A stretch of 64,000 nt of DNA from JACKAQ01 sp965227145. GTDB taxonomy: Bacteria; Calditrichota; Calditrichia; RBG-13-44-9; J075. Both the position numbers and the translations under genes were made by a program. Under the pieces are notes generated by a model. It searched no databases, was not told the origin of the DNA, and saw only the letters and a list, made by a program, of their open reading frames with translations. Positions 28,201 through 36,940 of the stretch are shown in pieces (within the stretch, counting starts at the first letter, position 1; the number at the start of each line of letters is the position of its first letter). The stretch lies in the NCBI GenBank assembly GCA_965227145.1, contig OZ245730.1:434001-498000 (forward strand), given 5' to 3'.

Positions 28201-28669
28201 CGGCGGACAAGTTCCGGCTGAACAAATGGCGCGAATGGCAGCCCAACAGCAGGCGATCCAAAAATCGCTGGAAAAATTGAATGACGAAATGGGCAATCGC
28301 AACGATGTGCTCGGCAGATTGGGCGAACTGGGCGAGGAAATGGAAAAAGTGGTTGAGGAACTGCAGCGGCAGCAACTCAGCCCGAAAGTGATTGAACGCC
28401 AGCAACGGATTCTCAGCCGGATGCTCGATGCTCAAAAATCGGTTCGCGAAAAGGAACATTCCAAAAAGCGGCAGGCGGAACGGGAACAGGGTGTAACCGC
28501 AAAATCACCGCCGCAGCTAAAACGGGAAATGCTCGAACGCGAAAATCAGCTCCGCAAGGAAATGCAGGAAGCGCTGAAAGAAGGTTATTCGTCCGAATAT
28601 AAAGAATATATTAAATTGTATTACGAAATTCTCTCACGGCAGGGCGAAACCGCCGGCGAAAAGAAATAA
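25247..28669 (+). CDS. DUF4175 family membrane protein with a long Gln/Met-rich coiled coil
   Basis: The 1140-residue product has two membrane helices near residues 27-50 and 55-77 and a third near 158-178. An extracytoplasmic beta-rich region of about 350 residues follows. Residues about 540-850 are a nearly continuous charged coiled coil (many EELEQ, KMQELREEL and EQMQQMQQQMQQ stretches), extremely rich in Gln, Glu and Met. The C-terminal 250 residues remain helical. Layout and length match the DUF4175 family of diderm bacteria, whose function is not established. It lies directly behind DUF4159, a common pairing. The Gln-rich composition opens a long antisense frame at 26858-27745 that I do not regard as a gene. 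Confidence 0.8.
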   Translation: MSNTIDPIYHETHEKVLAVNRKFRLIHVGAALLQFVFLAICVFLGFLFIEVLFDLITPLRLLFWVLLAGGLGYFLIKEIVPNLRRAFSPAEQDLYQISRLIGDETPQVQDALVNFLQIYRDEGIATHAAFKNLSLKQLYNTFRDVDFGKILNLAGWKRPGIRLLAALGGFVFMFLLFPGATNQTFLKILHPTQSFEPPFPVTLKSISGEQVVLKNDPVTLEGEFTGVMPSRLWLVLENFADDSKSPELERLEVPLRSGNRFEYELKHVKNRFNYWFEAQLDMRGFENRPAKSDMNAVLVKERPFIRELQAKLAYPVYTRLPEKFLPLNDGEVTALKGTTVDIRIEANKSLTGSWFQFDDSTRIELQTNGNRATGQFTVREDGQYHVGIRDADGIENYQPVQYAVFALQDELPFVEITRPGQDLELGEELDLPLLINLRDDYGFTKLSLKGRHIKAGSTGDTSEFAIDVPYQRIEATRALADYRWNLRNFYLSPDDFVEYFAEIRDNDVITGPKTARSQTYVLRLPSLMEVLAKADENLSEQLEDTREIAEETKALKEKLEEINREMKREEELTWERKQQIQEQAQKQQENLDKMQELREELEQVISDLEQRDVLSQETLEKYMELQQMIEDLASPEMLEALKELQKAMENANMEEIKEAMERFEFSVEQFEERIERTYELFKRVQLEQKMDELNKMAQEMLDAQKQINEQLQQENLSKDQQEQLAQQEENLAENSDAMEDALEKATSEFEEMMPEIAESLEKTREFMDEQQISEQMQQMQQQMQQGQQQNAQKSGENVQKQLEMVQSQMQQNRQQMQQQQQQELMQAMQKVQQDLLRSSFQQEKLVERSQNSDMASNSINQTAREQAQLRENAGNIVRQMLEISNKSFFMQPGMSQIMQSLMGNMENALQGLSNRNPRGAARSQQKALGNYNEAIMSMQSSMNSMMQSQSGTGFEQFMQQMQQMAGQQGQLNQESMSMFQQGQRPGGQVPAEQMARMAAQQQAIQKSLEKLNDEMGNRNDVLGRLGELGEEMEKVVEELQRQQLSPKVIERQQRILSRMLDAQKSVREKEHSKKRQAEREQGVTAKSPPQLKREMLERENQLRKEMQEALKEGYSSEYKEYIKLYYEILSRQGETAGEKK

Positions 28670-28773
28670 TTGATTGTGAAAATGGCAACTTCCCCGTTGC
28701 GTGAATGAAATTGAGCCAAGGGTATTTCGATGGCTTCGGGAATGTAGATTCTGTGCAGAAAATCAGGGTGCAA

Positions 28774-31551
28774 ATGGTGCGATATCATCGCCCAAATAAG
28801 ATAATCAGCAGATGTTGTGCAGCTTGCCTGTTAAGCTGCATTCTTTTTTTCGGTGATTTTGGTGCTGTTTTACAGGCGCAAACACCGGAAAACGATTTGT
28901 GGATCCGGTTGGAAAAAGCGGAAAAACAGCCATTCCCTTTCAAAAATATCGAATATTATCCGTTAAAACACCCCAAAGTTGCGCTGGTGCTCAGCGGTGG
29001 CGGCGCGCGCGGATTGGCGCACATCGGCGTGCTGAAGGCGTTTGAAGAGCATAAAATTCCGGTTGATCTGATCGTCGGAACCAGTATCGGCAGCATCATC
29101 GGCGGGTTTTATTCCGCCGGATTCAGCGCGGAGGATATTCGCCGCAACATCAAAAGCATCGATTGGAACAGTATTTTCAACGATCAAACCGATCGTCCGC
29201 TGATGTTTATTTCCCAAAAAAGTATTCCCCGGCGCCATTTGGTGCAATTCCGGCTGGATGGCGTGATGCCGGTTATTCCCACCTCCATTTCTCAGGGACA
29301 ACGCATTTTTCAAACGCTTTACAACAAATTGCTGAAAGCGAGCTATCAAACAACTGATTTTGATCAACTGAAAATCCCGTTTCGGGCGGTGGCGACGGAT
29401 ATCATCAGCGGGCAAAAAGTGGTGTTGGCAGAAGGCGATTTGGCGGAAGCGATCAACGCCAGCATGGCTTTTCCGCTGCTGTTCGCGCCGGTGGAAATTG
29501 ACGGAATGCGGCTGGCGGATGGCGGCATTACCGATAATTTGCCGGTTCAGGTTGCGCAGGATGAACACGCAAACATCGTAATTGCGGTAGATTGCACATC
29601 GGAATTGCGGGCATCGGACGACATCAACGCGCCGTGGGAAGTTGCCGATCAGGTGACATCCATCATGATGAAAAAGCCGACGGAGGAAAGCCGGCAGTTG
29701 GCGGACGTGCTCATCATGCCGGAACTCGGCGATTTCAAAGGCGGCAGCTTCGAATTTTCGGATAGTTTGGTGGAATTGGGATATCAGGCTGCGCTAACAC
29801 ATATTTCCGAAATTGAACGGAAAATAGTCGAATCCGATTCCCAACGTATCAATGAAAACCGGTCAATTGGCGAGATCAGCGAAATCCGTTATGAGGGGCT
29901 ATCAAAGGAAACATTTCAACTGCTTCGCTCGCTGTTGCTTTTCCATGCCACCAGCGAAATACCGTTGGCGGTAAACGATAATCAATTACCGGTTACCACT
30001 ACATTTATGCCTCAAACAATGAGTGATATTCCGGTCAGCTACCGCGATGTGCTGGACAATATGCGCATCATTTATCAAAGTGGATATGTTCAGGATATTC
30101 AGGCGCATATTTCCATGGTTGAGAACCGGCGAATTCTGACATTTATTGTTCGGGAACAGCCGGAAATTGAATCTGTTGTCATCGATGCACACCCGGCATT
30201 ACCGGATAGCATTGTTTCGAAAATTCAAAATGAACACGCCGGTAAGCGACTGAATATATTGAGTTTAGTGAAAAACCTTGAACGACTGCAGAACGCAATT
30301 TTTCAGGAGGGCTATTCGCTAACCGATGTGTCGGCAATCCGTTTTCTTCCGGAATCGAATGAATTGCACATTTCGCTGAATAATGGGCGGGTTGACGATA
30401 TTCGGATTCATGGAAACGATATCACCCGTAATTTTGTGATTTTGCGGGAAATGCCCCTGAAAGTAGGCGATTTATTTGAAAACGCAAAAGCTTCGCGCGG
30501 CATCGAAAATATATATGGTACGGGTTTGTTCGACAGGGTGCTGATCAATCTGCAAAAAGAAGATTCGCTGAATATAATGGTCATCAAAGTGAAGGAAAAA
30601 CGCTATCAGGTTGCCCGGCTTGGTGCGCATTATTCGACAGAGCGGTTGACCGAAGGGTTTGCAGAACTGCTGGCGGATAACTTTTTGGGAACCCAAACCA
30701 AAATGAGCGTTTTTGGCGCTGTGGGTGAGTTTTCGCGAAATCTGGAACTGCGGTTTTATACGGTCCGGCTGTTCAGAAGCTATCTGACTGCCAGTGTCTC
30801 AACATATTATACCGAACGACAGGATCGTTTTTATCGCAATTTCAACCGATTTCCGGATTATGAAATTATCCGGCGGGGATTTCGGTTTTCCGTGGGCCAG
30901 CAAATTCAGCGCCTCGGTATCATTTCAGTTGAATTGCGGGCAGAAGAAATTGATCTCGGTGCGCCGGAGGACGACTTTTCTAAAAATAATTTTCGCTTAC
31001 GTTCGATTTCCGTCAATTCTGTAGTGGATAAACGCGATAAATTGCCATTCCCGGAAAGCGGAATTTACAACCGTTGGTCCTGGGAAGCTGGCAGCCAGCG
31101 GCTATTGGGTGGCAGCGAGCCGTTTACGCGGGTATTTTTGGGATTGGAAGGGTATTACAATCTCCAAAAACAATTAAATTACCATCCGTACGTTTACGCC
31201 GGCAGCGCAGATTTAACATTACCGTTTACCGAATATTTTTTCTTTGGCGGTCAAAACAGTTTCCCCGGATTGCACGAACGCGAGATCTTTGGCAGACAAT
31301 TTATCCAGGCCGGGCTGGATATGCGGTATAAGCTGGAATGGAACCTACCGGTTGAAGCATTTTTAATCAGCAATTATTCAGTTGGCGCAGCCTGGGAAGA
31401 GCCGGATGAAGACATATCGACAAATGATTTTGTCCAATCGGTTTCTGCATCTGTTGCAATAAATTCCCTGCTCGGGCCAATCCAATTAACGTATGCATAT
31501 GTGTTCAAGCGTGACGGCAAGTTGCAGTTCTCAATGGGTTTTGATTTTTGA
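28774..31551 (+). CDS. Patatin-like phospholipase fused to POTRA and Omp85-type barrel
   Basis: Start chosen at 28774, where AGGGTG lies just upstream and the signal peptide has normal length (to VLQAQ). An ATG at 28705 would add 23 residues. The patatin domain covers about residues 65-330: oxyanion loop LSGGGARGLAHIGVL, nucleophile elbow GTSIG and catalytic DGG in LADGGITDNLPV. POTRA-like repeats follow (DIRIHGNDITRNFVILREMPLKVGDLF), then a C-terminal 16-strand-type barrel ending in MGFDF with a terminal aromatic residue. The fusion is typical of PlpD-like type Vd proteins and of the larger patatin/BamA family in FCB bacteria. It should act as an esterase or phospholipase exposed by, or tethered to, the outer membrane. 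It seems to be a single gene after DUF4175. Confidence 0.88.
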   Translation: MVRYHRPNKIISRCCAACLLSCILFFGDFGAVLQAQTPENDLWIRLEKAEKQPFPFKNIEYYPLKHPKVALVLSGGGARGLAHIGVLKAFEEHKIPVDLIVGTSIGSIIGGFYSAGFSAEDIRRNIKSIDWNSIFNDQTDRPLMFISQKSIPRRHLVQFRLDGVMPVIPTSISQGQRIFQTLYNKLLKASYQTTDFDQLKIPFRAVATDIISGQKVVLAEGDLAEAINASMAFPLLFAPVEIDGMRLADGGITDNLPVQVAQDEHANIVIAVDCTSELRASDDINAPWEVADQVTSIMMKKPTEESRQLADVLIMPELGDFKGGSFEFSDSLVELGYQAALTHISEIERKIVESDSQRINENRSIGEISEIRYEGLSKETFQLLRSLLLFHATSEIPLAVNDNQLPVTTTFMPQTMSDIPVSYRDVLDNMRIIYQSGYVQDIQAHISMVENRRILTFIVREQPEIESVVIDAHPALPDSIVSKIQNEHAGKRLNILSLVKNLERLQNAIFQEGYSLTDVSAIRFLPESNELHISLNNGRVDDIRIHGNDITRNFVILREMPLKVGDLFENAKASRGIENIYGTGLFDRVLINLQKEDSLNIMVIKVKEKRYQVARLGAHYSTERLTEGFAELLADNFLGTQTKMSVFGAVGEFSRNLELRFYTVRLFRSYLTASVSTYYTERQDRFYRNFNRFPDYEIIRRGFRFSVGQQIQRLGIISVELRAEEIDLGAPEDDFSKNNFRLRSISVNSVVDKRDKLPFPESGIYNRWSWEAGSQRLLGGSEPFTRVFLGLEGYYNLQKQLNYHPYVYAGSADLTLPFTEYFFFGGQNSFPGLHEREIFGRQFIQAGLDMRYKLEWNLPVEAFLISNYSVGAAWEEPDEDISTNDFVQSVSASVAINSLLGPIQLTYAYVFKRDGKLQFSMGFDF

Positions 31552-31575
31552 GCAAATTTTGTATGGTCATATAAT
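31548..31575 (+). promoter_or_regulatory. Candidate sigma70-type promoter
   Basis: TTGAGC (31548-31553), a 16-bp spacer and a perfect TATAAT (31570-31575) precede the small exported FN3-like gene by about 115 bp. The -35 overlaps the stop codon of the patatin gene. Confidence 0.4.
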
Positions 31576-31691
31576 ATTACAATTTTGTTACGACAACAAA
31601 AAATGTCAAAAAACAGTGAATTTTAAACTCGGTGCTTGCTTTTTTGAATCGTTGCACGTAATTTTCTCAGGTTATATATGAAATCAAAACT

Positions 31692-32087
31692 ATGAAAAAA
31701 GCACTTTTTACGATCACGTTTCTTCTGGGTTTTTGCATTTCGCTATTTGCTGATGCAATTATTGTCGAGTTTGTTGGTGCTCCGGCACGCGATAAAATCG
31801 TATTGAACTGGCGAACAGGGGATGAAGCAGCAGTTAATCTGTTTATTGTTGAACGGAGCAGTGACAAAAAAGTGTTTACCAAAGCTGGTGAGGTTCCTGC
31901 TAAAGGAAGCAATAGTGAATATGAGTATGTAGATTCGAACCTGACCAGTGTCAACAATGTATATTATTACCGTCTTCGTATCCGTCGAACCGACGGAACC
32001 TTCCAATCCAGCGAAATAATCTCCGTTATCCCCAAACTTAGCAGTTTTGCAAAAACTTGGGGGAGTATAAAAGCCTTATTTCAATAA
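31692..32087 (+). CDS. Small exported protein with one fibronectin type III-like domain
   Basis: The 131-residue product has a signal peptide (MKKALFTITFLLGFCISLFA). A single beta-sandwich of about 95 residues follows: VLNWRTGDEAAVNLFIVERSSD, FTKAGEVPAKG, YEYVDSNLTSVNNVYYYRLRIRRTDGTFQSSEI. This layout is typical of FN3-like domains in secreted proteins of FCB bacteria. There is no sorting domain and no lipobox, so it should end up in the periplasm or be released. Promoter-like sequences lie on both sides, so it is probably monocistronic. The binding partner is unknown. Confidence 0.72.
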   Translation: MKKALFTITFLLGFCISLFADAIIVEFVGAPARDKIVLNWRTGDEAAVNLFIVERSSDKKVFTKAGEVPAKGSNSEYEYVDSNLTSVNNVYYYRLRIRRTDGTFQSSEIISVIPKLSSFAKTWGSIKALFQ

Positions 32088-32277
32088 CCGCACAAGATTA
32101 AATCACCCCCATACTTAAATTATCAACCCCAAACATTTGGTGGGTGGAGATCTGTTTGTTGTTATATCTTGGCTTATATGGAGACTTGTGGAAAATGACT
32201 TAGTCGAGGGCAATTTTTTTTAATACAATTGAATGCTTTGTTCGATAATCAATTGTAGAGTGTTTTAAAAACTGGGG

Positions 32278-32306
32278 TTGACAAAATTAGGTAATTTCAT
32301 TATCTT
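32278..32306 (+). promoter_or_regulatory. Sigma70-type promoter for the M23 peptidase gene
   Basis: A perfect TTGACA (32278-32283), a 17-bp spacer and TATCTT (32301-32306) lie 62 bp upstream of the ATG at 32368. A dyad CCAAACATTTGG is present further upstream at 32129-32140; I cannot assign it. Confidence 0.55.
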
Positions 32307-32367
32307 CATCGTGCGCCACTTGTGACAGGCGTTACAAAGAGAGATAAAGCGTAAGCAGGGGATAGTA

Positions 32368-33279
32368 ATGAGGAAGAAGCCGTTATTAATCTATGTTAAT
32401 CCGGAATCCTCGGGTGTTAAAGAATTTAAATTGTCGTTCAAAAAAATAGCAATTGCGACCATTGCAATTGTTGTTGGCGTAGGGATGATTTTAAAGTTTT
32501 CAATTGATCATTTTATTGATTACAGCGAAAATTCCAAAATTTCCCAGCTAAAAATTCAGAATGAAACGCTTCACGAAGAAATTGAAAAAATCGGTCAAAA
32601 ATTGTTAAGCCTTAACAGTAGCCTCGATTTTTTAGAGGAGCGTGACGACCAGTTGCGCACTCTGCTGGATCTCCCGCCAATTGATTCTGACGTTCGTAAA
32701 GTTGGTGTTGGTGGTACCGACCCCAATCTTACAACGGCAACCATGGCAGAAGCTTTTTCATTTAGCACCCGTTTAGCTGAAAATTTGAAATTGCTCGACA
32801 AGCTGGACCGCGAAGTCCGGTTAGAAAAAGAAAGCTATGAAAAATTAATAGCAACTGTGGAGCGTCAGCAGGACTCATTGCGTTATCTGCCAGTGCTGAA
32901 GCCCGTGCCAAATGCCTATATTTCCAGCAGCTTTGGCAATCGTCGCCATCCTATTAAGAAATACATGCATTTCCATAAAGGTGTTGATATGGCTGCCCCG
33001 GGTGGTACGCCGATTATTGCTCCGGCTGATGGCGTTGTATCATCCTCCGGACGTAATGGTGGTTATGGCCTGGAAGTGATGATTGATCACAAATACGGAT
33101 TTAAAACACGTTTTGGACATATGCAAAAAATTTATGTTCGCAAAGGACAGCATATCAAACGTGGCGATAAAATTGGTGAAGTCGGTAAAACCGGTTTAAC
33201 TACTAGTTATCACCTCCATTACGAAGTTTATTTTAAAGGTAAGCCGCTTAATCCGGAAAACTTCTACTTTGATGAATAA
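32368..33279 (+). CDS. M23 family (LytM-type) metallopeptidase, membrane anchored
   Basis: A 303-residue protein. One membrane helix lies at about residues 28-50 (IAIATIAIVVGVGMILKF). A coiled coil follows (about 58-175). The C-terminal LytM domain (about 190-300) has the zinc ligands H-x(3)-D in HFHKGVDMAAP and H-x-H in HLHYEV, plus GHMQKIYVRKGQ. The zinc set is complete, so it could cut peptidoglycan cross-links, unlike degenerate EnvC/NlpD activators. The short cytoplasmic N-terminus and coiled coil resemble MepM/YebA- and FtsB-like envelope proteins. It has its own promoter and is followed by a strong terminator, so it is probably monocistronic. Confidence 0.88.
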   Translation: MRKKPLLIYVNPESSGVKEFKLSFKKIAIATIAIVVGVGMILKFSIDHFIDYSENSKISQLKIQNETLHEEIEKIGQKLLSLNSSLDFLEERDDQLRTLLDLPPIDSDVRKVGVGGTDPNLTTATMAEAFSFSTRLAENLKLLDKLDREVRLEKESYEKLIATVERQQDSLRYLPVLKPVPNAYISSSFGNRRHPIKKYMHFHKGVDMAAPGGTPIIAPADGVVSSSGRNGGYGLEVMIDHKYGFKTRFGHMQKIYVRKGQHIKRGDKIGEVGKTGLTTSYHLHYEVYFKGKPLNPENFYFDE

Positions 33280-33313
33280 AAAAGATTTCTTACAATTTTG
33301 ACGATTTTATTAA

Positions 33314-33343
33314 GCCGAAGGGTGTGTTGCCTTCGGCTTTTTT
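33314..33343 (+). terminator. Rho-independent terminator after the M23 gene
   Basis: A perfect 8-bp stem, GCCGAAGG (33314-33321) with CCTTCGGC (33330-33337), an 8-nt loop and a run of six T (33338-33343). It lies 34 bp after the stop codon. Confidence 0.9.
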
Positions 33344-33427
33344 CATGCCCGGCTATCGTGAATATCGGTTGTTTTTGGATAGGTGAATGTTTATTTTGAC
33401 AGGCTGAAAAAGGAAGAGAAATTGCCT

Positions 33428-33715
33428 ATGAAAGTTACTGTAGAAACCGTTGAGCATATCGCAAAACTGGCTAAATTGACATTTAGTGATACCGATAAAA
33501 CGCAAATGGCGCACGAGCTTGGTAATATTCTGGGTTACATCGAAAAACTTAACGAGCTGAATACTGATGGCGTTGAACCGCTAAGCCACCCGATTGATAT
33601 CGTTAATGTGATGCGCGAGGATAAAGCCGGTGAATCTTTTCCGCCGGAAGTTGCTGTCCGCAACGCGCCGTCGCCGCAGGATACTTTTTTCAAAGTACCC
33701 AAGGTGATCAAATGA
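33428..33715 (+). CDS. gatC: Asp-tRNA(Asn)/Glu-tRNA(Gln) amidotransferase subunit C
   Basis: The 95-residue product matches GatC over its full length: VEHIAKLAKLTFSDTDKTQMAHELGNILGYIEKLNEL, then EPLSHPIDIVNVMREDKAGES and a C-terminal FFKVPKVIK. GatC stabilises the GatA-GatB complex that amidates misacylated Glu-tRNA(Gln) or Asp-tRNA(Asn). I start at 33428, where GGAAGAG (33412-33418) is correctly spaced; an in-frame ATG at 33383 would add 15 residues with no family counterpart. gatA and gatB are not in the window. It overlaps kdsB by 4 bp (ATGA) and so heads the Kdo/Lpt operon. Confidence 0.92.
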   Translation: MKVTVETVEHIAKLAKLTFSDTDKTQMAHELGNILGYIEKLNELNTDGVEPLSHPIDIVNVMREDKAGESFPPEVAVRNAPSPQDTFFKVPKVIK

Positions 33716-34464
33716 AATCAGATGTTGCGGTGGTTATTCCCGCAAGATATGCAGCAAGCCGGCTTCCCGGTAAACCGTTGATTCCGATCGCCGGAAAACC
33801 AATGATCCAGTGGGTTTACGAACGTGCGTTACAAATCCGGAATGTATCGCAGGTAATTGTCGCAACGGATGACCAGCGGATTGCGGACACCGTGATGCAA
33901 TTTGGCGGAACGGCAATGATGACACCGGTAAACTGCGCCAATGGCAGCGAACGCGTCGGAATTGTCGCGCAGCAGATAAACGCGGATATCGTGGTGAACT
34001 TACAGGGCGATGAGCCGCTTATTTCGCCGACGGCTGTAACGCAGGCGATAACGGCACTTCAGCAAAATCCCGCGCTATCAGTCGCAACGCTGGGTTTTCC
34101 TTTGGAGGATGTTTTTGATTGGCAAAATCCGGCGATTGTAAAAGTGCTCGTTAATTGCAACATGCAGGCAATCTATTTTTCGCGGGCGCCAATTCCTCAT
34201 CCGCGAGATGATGAATTTCAGCCATTACCGCTGTTGTTCCGGCATATTGGCGTTTATGTTTATCGCAAAAATTTTCTGCTGCAATTTCTGGAATGGCCGG
34301 AAGGTGTTTTGGAAAAAGTAGAAAAATTGGAGCAATTGCGGATCATCGAACGCGGTTTTCCGATACATGTGGTTCTGGCGGAGTCCCTTTCCCCGGGAGT
34401 GGACACACCGGAAGATCTGCCAAAAGTGGAACAACTTATCAAACAGAGAGGACAAAACGGGTGA
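33712..34464 (+). CDS. kdsB: 3-deoxy-manno-octulosonate cytidylyltransferase (CMP-Kdo synthetase)
   Basis: The 250-residue length is normal for KdsB. It has the nucleotide-binding start VVIPARYAASRLPGKPLIPIAGKPMIQWVYERA, the segment VVNLQGDEPLI, and YFSRAPIPHPRD and HIGVYVYRKNFL in the sugar-binding half. The enzyme activates Kdo with CTP to give CMP-Kdo in the cytoplasm, for transfer to lipid A. Its start overlaps gatC by 4 bp and its stop overlaps the GTG start of pyrG, which makes the CTP it uses. Translation of all three is likely coupled. Confidence 0.95.
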   Translation: MKSDVAVVIPARYAASRLPGKPLIPIAGKPMIQWVYERALQIRNVSQVIVATDDQRIADTVMQFGGTAMMTPVNCANGSERVGIVAQQINADIVVNLQGDEPLISPTAVTQAITALQQNPALSVATLGFPLEDVFDWQNPAIVKVLVNCNMQAIYFSRAPIPHPRDDEFQPLPLLFRHIGVYVYRKNFLLQFLEWPEGVLEKVEKLEQLRIIERGFPIHVVLAESLSPGVDTPEDLPKVEQLIKQRGQNG

Positions 34465-36095
34465 GCTACCGGATTCCATCAAAAACCAAATTTATTTTTA
34501 TCACCGGTGGTGTGGTGTCATCGCTGGGCAAAGGGATCACCAGCGCTTCGCTGGGTTTTTTGTTGAAAACACGTGGTCTGGATGTTACAATCATGAAATT
34601 TGACCCGTACATCAATGTCGATCCCGGCACGATGAGCCCTTATCAACATGGCGAAGTTTACGTAACCGAAGATGGTGCCGAAACCGATCTGGATTTGGGG
34701 CATTACGAACGGTTTATCGATGAAAACATGAGCCGCAATAACAATATTACCACCGGTCAAATTTACAACAGCGTTATTTCCAAAGAACGCCGGGGAGATT
34801 ATCTCGGGGCGACGGTGCAGGTGATTCCGCACATTACCGACGAGATAAAATCGCGAATTGTAAAACTGGCAGATGCAACTGAAGCAGATGTCGTTATTGT
34901 GGAAGTTGGCGGCACGGTTGGTGATATCGAAAGTCTGCCGTTTATGGAAGCGATTCGCCAATTTTGCCTCGAATGCGGACACGCGAACGCAACCAACATG
35001 CACCTCACATTGCTGCCCTACATTGCTTCTGCGGGCGAAATCAAAACCAAGCCCACCCAACACAGCGTGATGCGCTTGCGGGAAATCGGTATTTTACCGG
35101 AATTTCTGATCTGCCGAACGGAAAATCAGCATATCGACGAAGGCATCCGCAAAAAAATTGCGCTGTTTTGCAACGTGGATTACCGGATGGTCATTGAAGC
35201 GGCAGATGTGAAAACAATCTACGAAGTACCGGTGCTGCTCTCCGAACAAGGGCTGGATGAATTGGTGGTGCAACGCCTGAATCTTCCTGCCGGACGACCG
35301 AAATTGAATGGATTGAAAGCCGTTGTCGATAAAATAAAAAATCCCCAAAATTCAGTAAAAATAGCACTTTGCGGCAAATATGTGCAGCTGCCGGATGCCT
35401 ACAAAAGCATTATCGAAGGATTAATTCATGCCGGTGTGGTAAACGATGCCCGTGTGGAAGTGGAATGGGTGAACACCGAAGAAATTGAATCGGAAAGCGA
35501 TGTCGCCAAATATTTTGAAGGCGTTCACGGGATCCTGGTGCCGTACGGATTTGGCAATCGGGGAATCGAAGGAAAGCTGAAAGCCATTCAGTACGCCCGG
35601 GAAAATAAAATTCCGTTTTTCGGGATTTGCCTGGGATTGCAATGCGCAGTCATCGAATTTGCCCGGAATGTGTGCGGGCTTGCCAATGCCAACAGCGCCG
35701 AATTTGATGAAACCTGTGAACATCCGGTGATTCATATTATGTCATCGCAAAAAAGCGTTACCGAAATGGGCGGAACCATGCGGTTGGGCAGCTATCCCTG
35801 CAAAACGCAGGATGGCACGCTCGCCCGAAAACTGTACAACGAAGAGCATATTTCCGAACGCCACCGCCACCGTTACGAAGTGAACAACAGCTATCGCGAC
35901 ATTCTTGAGAAAAAGGGAATGAAAATGAGCGGACTCTCTCCCGATGGCGAACTAGTTGAAATTATTGAAATTACGGATCATCCATTTTTCATCGCCGGAC
36001 AATTTCATCCGGAATTGAAAAGCCGGATCATGCGCCCGCACCCGATTTTTACCGGATTTGTTGCCGCTGCACTCGAGCACGGAGCGGAAAAATGA
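34461..36095 (+). CDS. pyrG: CTP synthase
   Basis: I start at a GTG at 34461, overlapping the kdsB stop (GTGA), with AGAGAGGAC upstream. The 544-residue product has family length and begins as expected (KFIFITGGVVSSLGKGITSASLG). Residues 1-270 are the amidoligase/synthetase domain (FDPYINVDPGTMSPYQHGEVYVTEDG). The C-terminal class I glutamine amidotransferase has its Cys nucleophile near residue 390 (FFGICLGLQ) and the His/Glu pair in GQFHPELKSR. It converts UTP, ATP and glutamine to CTP. Placement between kdsB and kdsA links CTP supply to LPS synthesis. The frame is open upstream to 34293, but that part overlaps kdsB and is not used. Confidence 0.95.
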   Translation: MSYRIPSKTKFIFITGGVVSSLGKGITSASLGFLLKTRGLDVTIMKFDPYINVDPGTMSPYQHGEVYVTEDGAETDLDLGHYERFIDENMSRNNNITTGQIYNSVISKERRGDYLGATVQVIPHITDEIKSRIVKLADATEADVVIVEVGGTVGDIESLPFMEAIRQFCLECGHANATNMHLTLLPYIASAGEIKTKPTQHSVMRLREIGILPEFLICRTENQHIDEGIRKKIALFCNVDYRMVIEAADVKTIYEVPVLLSEQGLDELVVQRLNLPAGRPKLNGLKAVVDKIKNPQNSVKIALCGKYVQLPDAYKSIIEGLIHAGVVNDARVEVEWVNTEEIESESDVAKYFEGVHGILVPYGFGNRGIEGKLKAIQYARENKIPFFGICLGLQCAVIEFARNVCGLANANSAEFDETCEHPVIHIMSSQKSVTEMGGTMRLGSYPCKTQDGTLARKLYNEEHISERHRHRYEVNNSYRDILEKKGMKMSGLSPDGELVEIIEITDHPFFIAGQFHPELKSRIMRPHPIFTGFVAAALEHGAEK

Positions 36096-36919
36096 AAACC
36101 GTTTCCATCGGAAATCTGAAAGCAGGGTTGGATCAGCCGTTGCTGATTATTGCCGGACCCTGTTTGATCGAAAGCGAATCGCTGGTGATGAACACCGCCG
36201 AATCGCTGAAACGTGCCGCCGAAAATTTGCCGATCCAATTGGTTTTCAAATCATCATTCAAAAAAGCCAATCGCACATCGGTTTCCGGTTTCACCGGAAT
36301 CGGGCTGGAAAAAGCGTTGGGAATTCTGGAAAAAGTGCGCGACACTTACGATTTGCCGCTGTTGACAGATATCCACAACGAAATGGAAGCGCCGATTGTC
36401 GCGAGCGTGGTAGATATTCTGCAAATTCCCGCGTTTCTGTGTCGCCAAACCGATTTACTGTTGGCTGCCGGACGAACCGGGAAAACCGTGAATATCAAAA
36501 AAGGGCAGTTTTTGGCGCCGGAAGGCATGCAAAAAGCTGCTGAAAAAGTTGCCAGCACCGGCAACAATAACATTTTGTTAACCGAACGCGGCACAACTTT
36601 TGGCTACGAAAGTCTGGTTGTGGATATGCGCGGACTTTCCGTAATGGCAAAAACCGGTTATCCGGTTGTGTTCGATGCAACGCATAGCGTGCAAATTCCC
36701 GGCGGGCAAGCCAGTTTTAGCGGCGGTCAGCCGGAATTTATTCAACCGTTGGCACGCGCAGCGATTGCCACCGGTGCAGTTTCCGCAGTGTTTATGGAGG
36801 TGCACCCGGATCCGCCAAACGCGCTCAGCGATGCGCAATCGCAATTACCGCTCGATAAATTTAGCACGGTTGCAGGACAGCTTTCCGCGCTTTACCAACA
36901 CATTCGTGAAAACGTTTAA
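36092..36919 (+). CDS. kdsA: 3-deoxy-8-phosphooctulonate synthase (Kdo-8-P synthase)
   Basis: The 275-residue TIM-barrel enzyme condenses phosphoenolpyruvate with arabinose 5-phosphate to Kdo 8-phosphate. Family signatures are visible: LLIIAGPCLIESESL, FKSSFKKANRTSVSGFTGIGLEKAL, DIHNEMEAP, FLCRQTDLL, VNIKKGQFLAPEGM, LTERGTTFGYESLVVDMR and FDATHSVQIPGG. It overlaps the pyrG stop by 4 bp (ATGA). The next gene, kdsC, starts 21 bp later. With kdsD, kdsC and kdsB present, the Kdo pathway is complete in this operon. Confidence 0.95.
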   Translation: MKTVSIGNLKAGLDQPLLIIAGPCLIESESLVMNTAESLKRAAENLPIQLVFKSSFKKANRTSVSGFTGIGLEKALGILEKVRDTYDLPLLTDIHNEMEAPIVASVVDILQIPAFLCRQTDLLLAAGRTGKTVNIKKGQFLAPEGMQKAAEKVASTGNNNILLTERGTTFGYESLVVDMRGLSVMAKTGYPVVFDATHSVQIPGGQASFSGGQPEFIQPLARAAIATGAVSAVFMEVHPDPPNALSDAQSQLPLDKFSTVAGQLSALYQHIRENV

Positions 36920-36940
36920 AATTATATAAAACAACTGCTT

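Noticed and set aside
34293..34460. Upstream extension of the pyrG frame
   Set aside because: It would overlap kdsB by 170 bp and add residues absent from CTP synthases; the GTG at 34461 fits family length.
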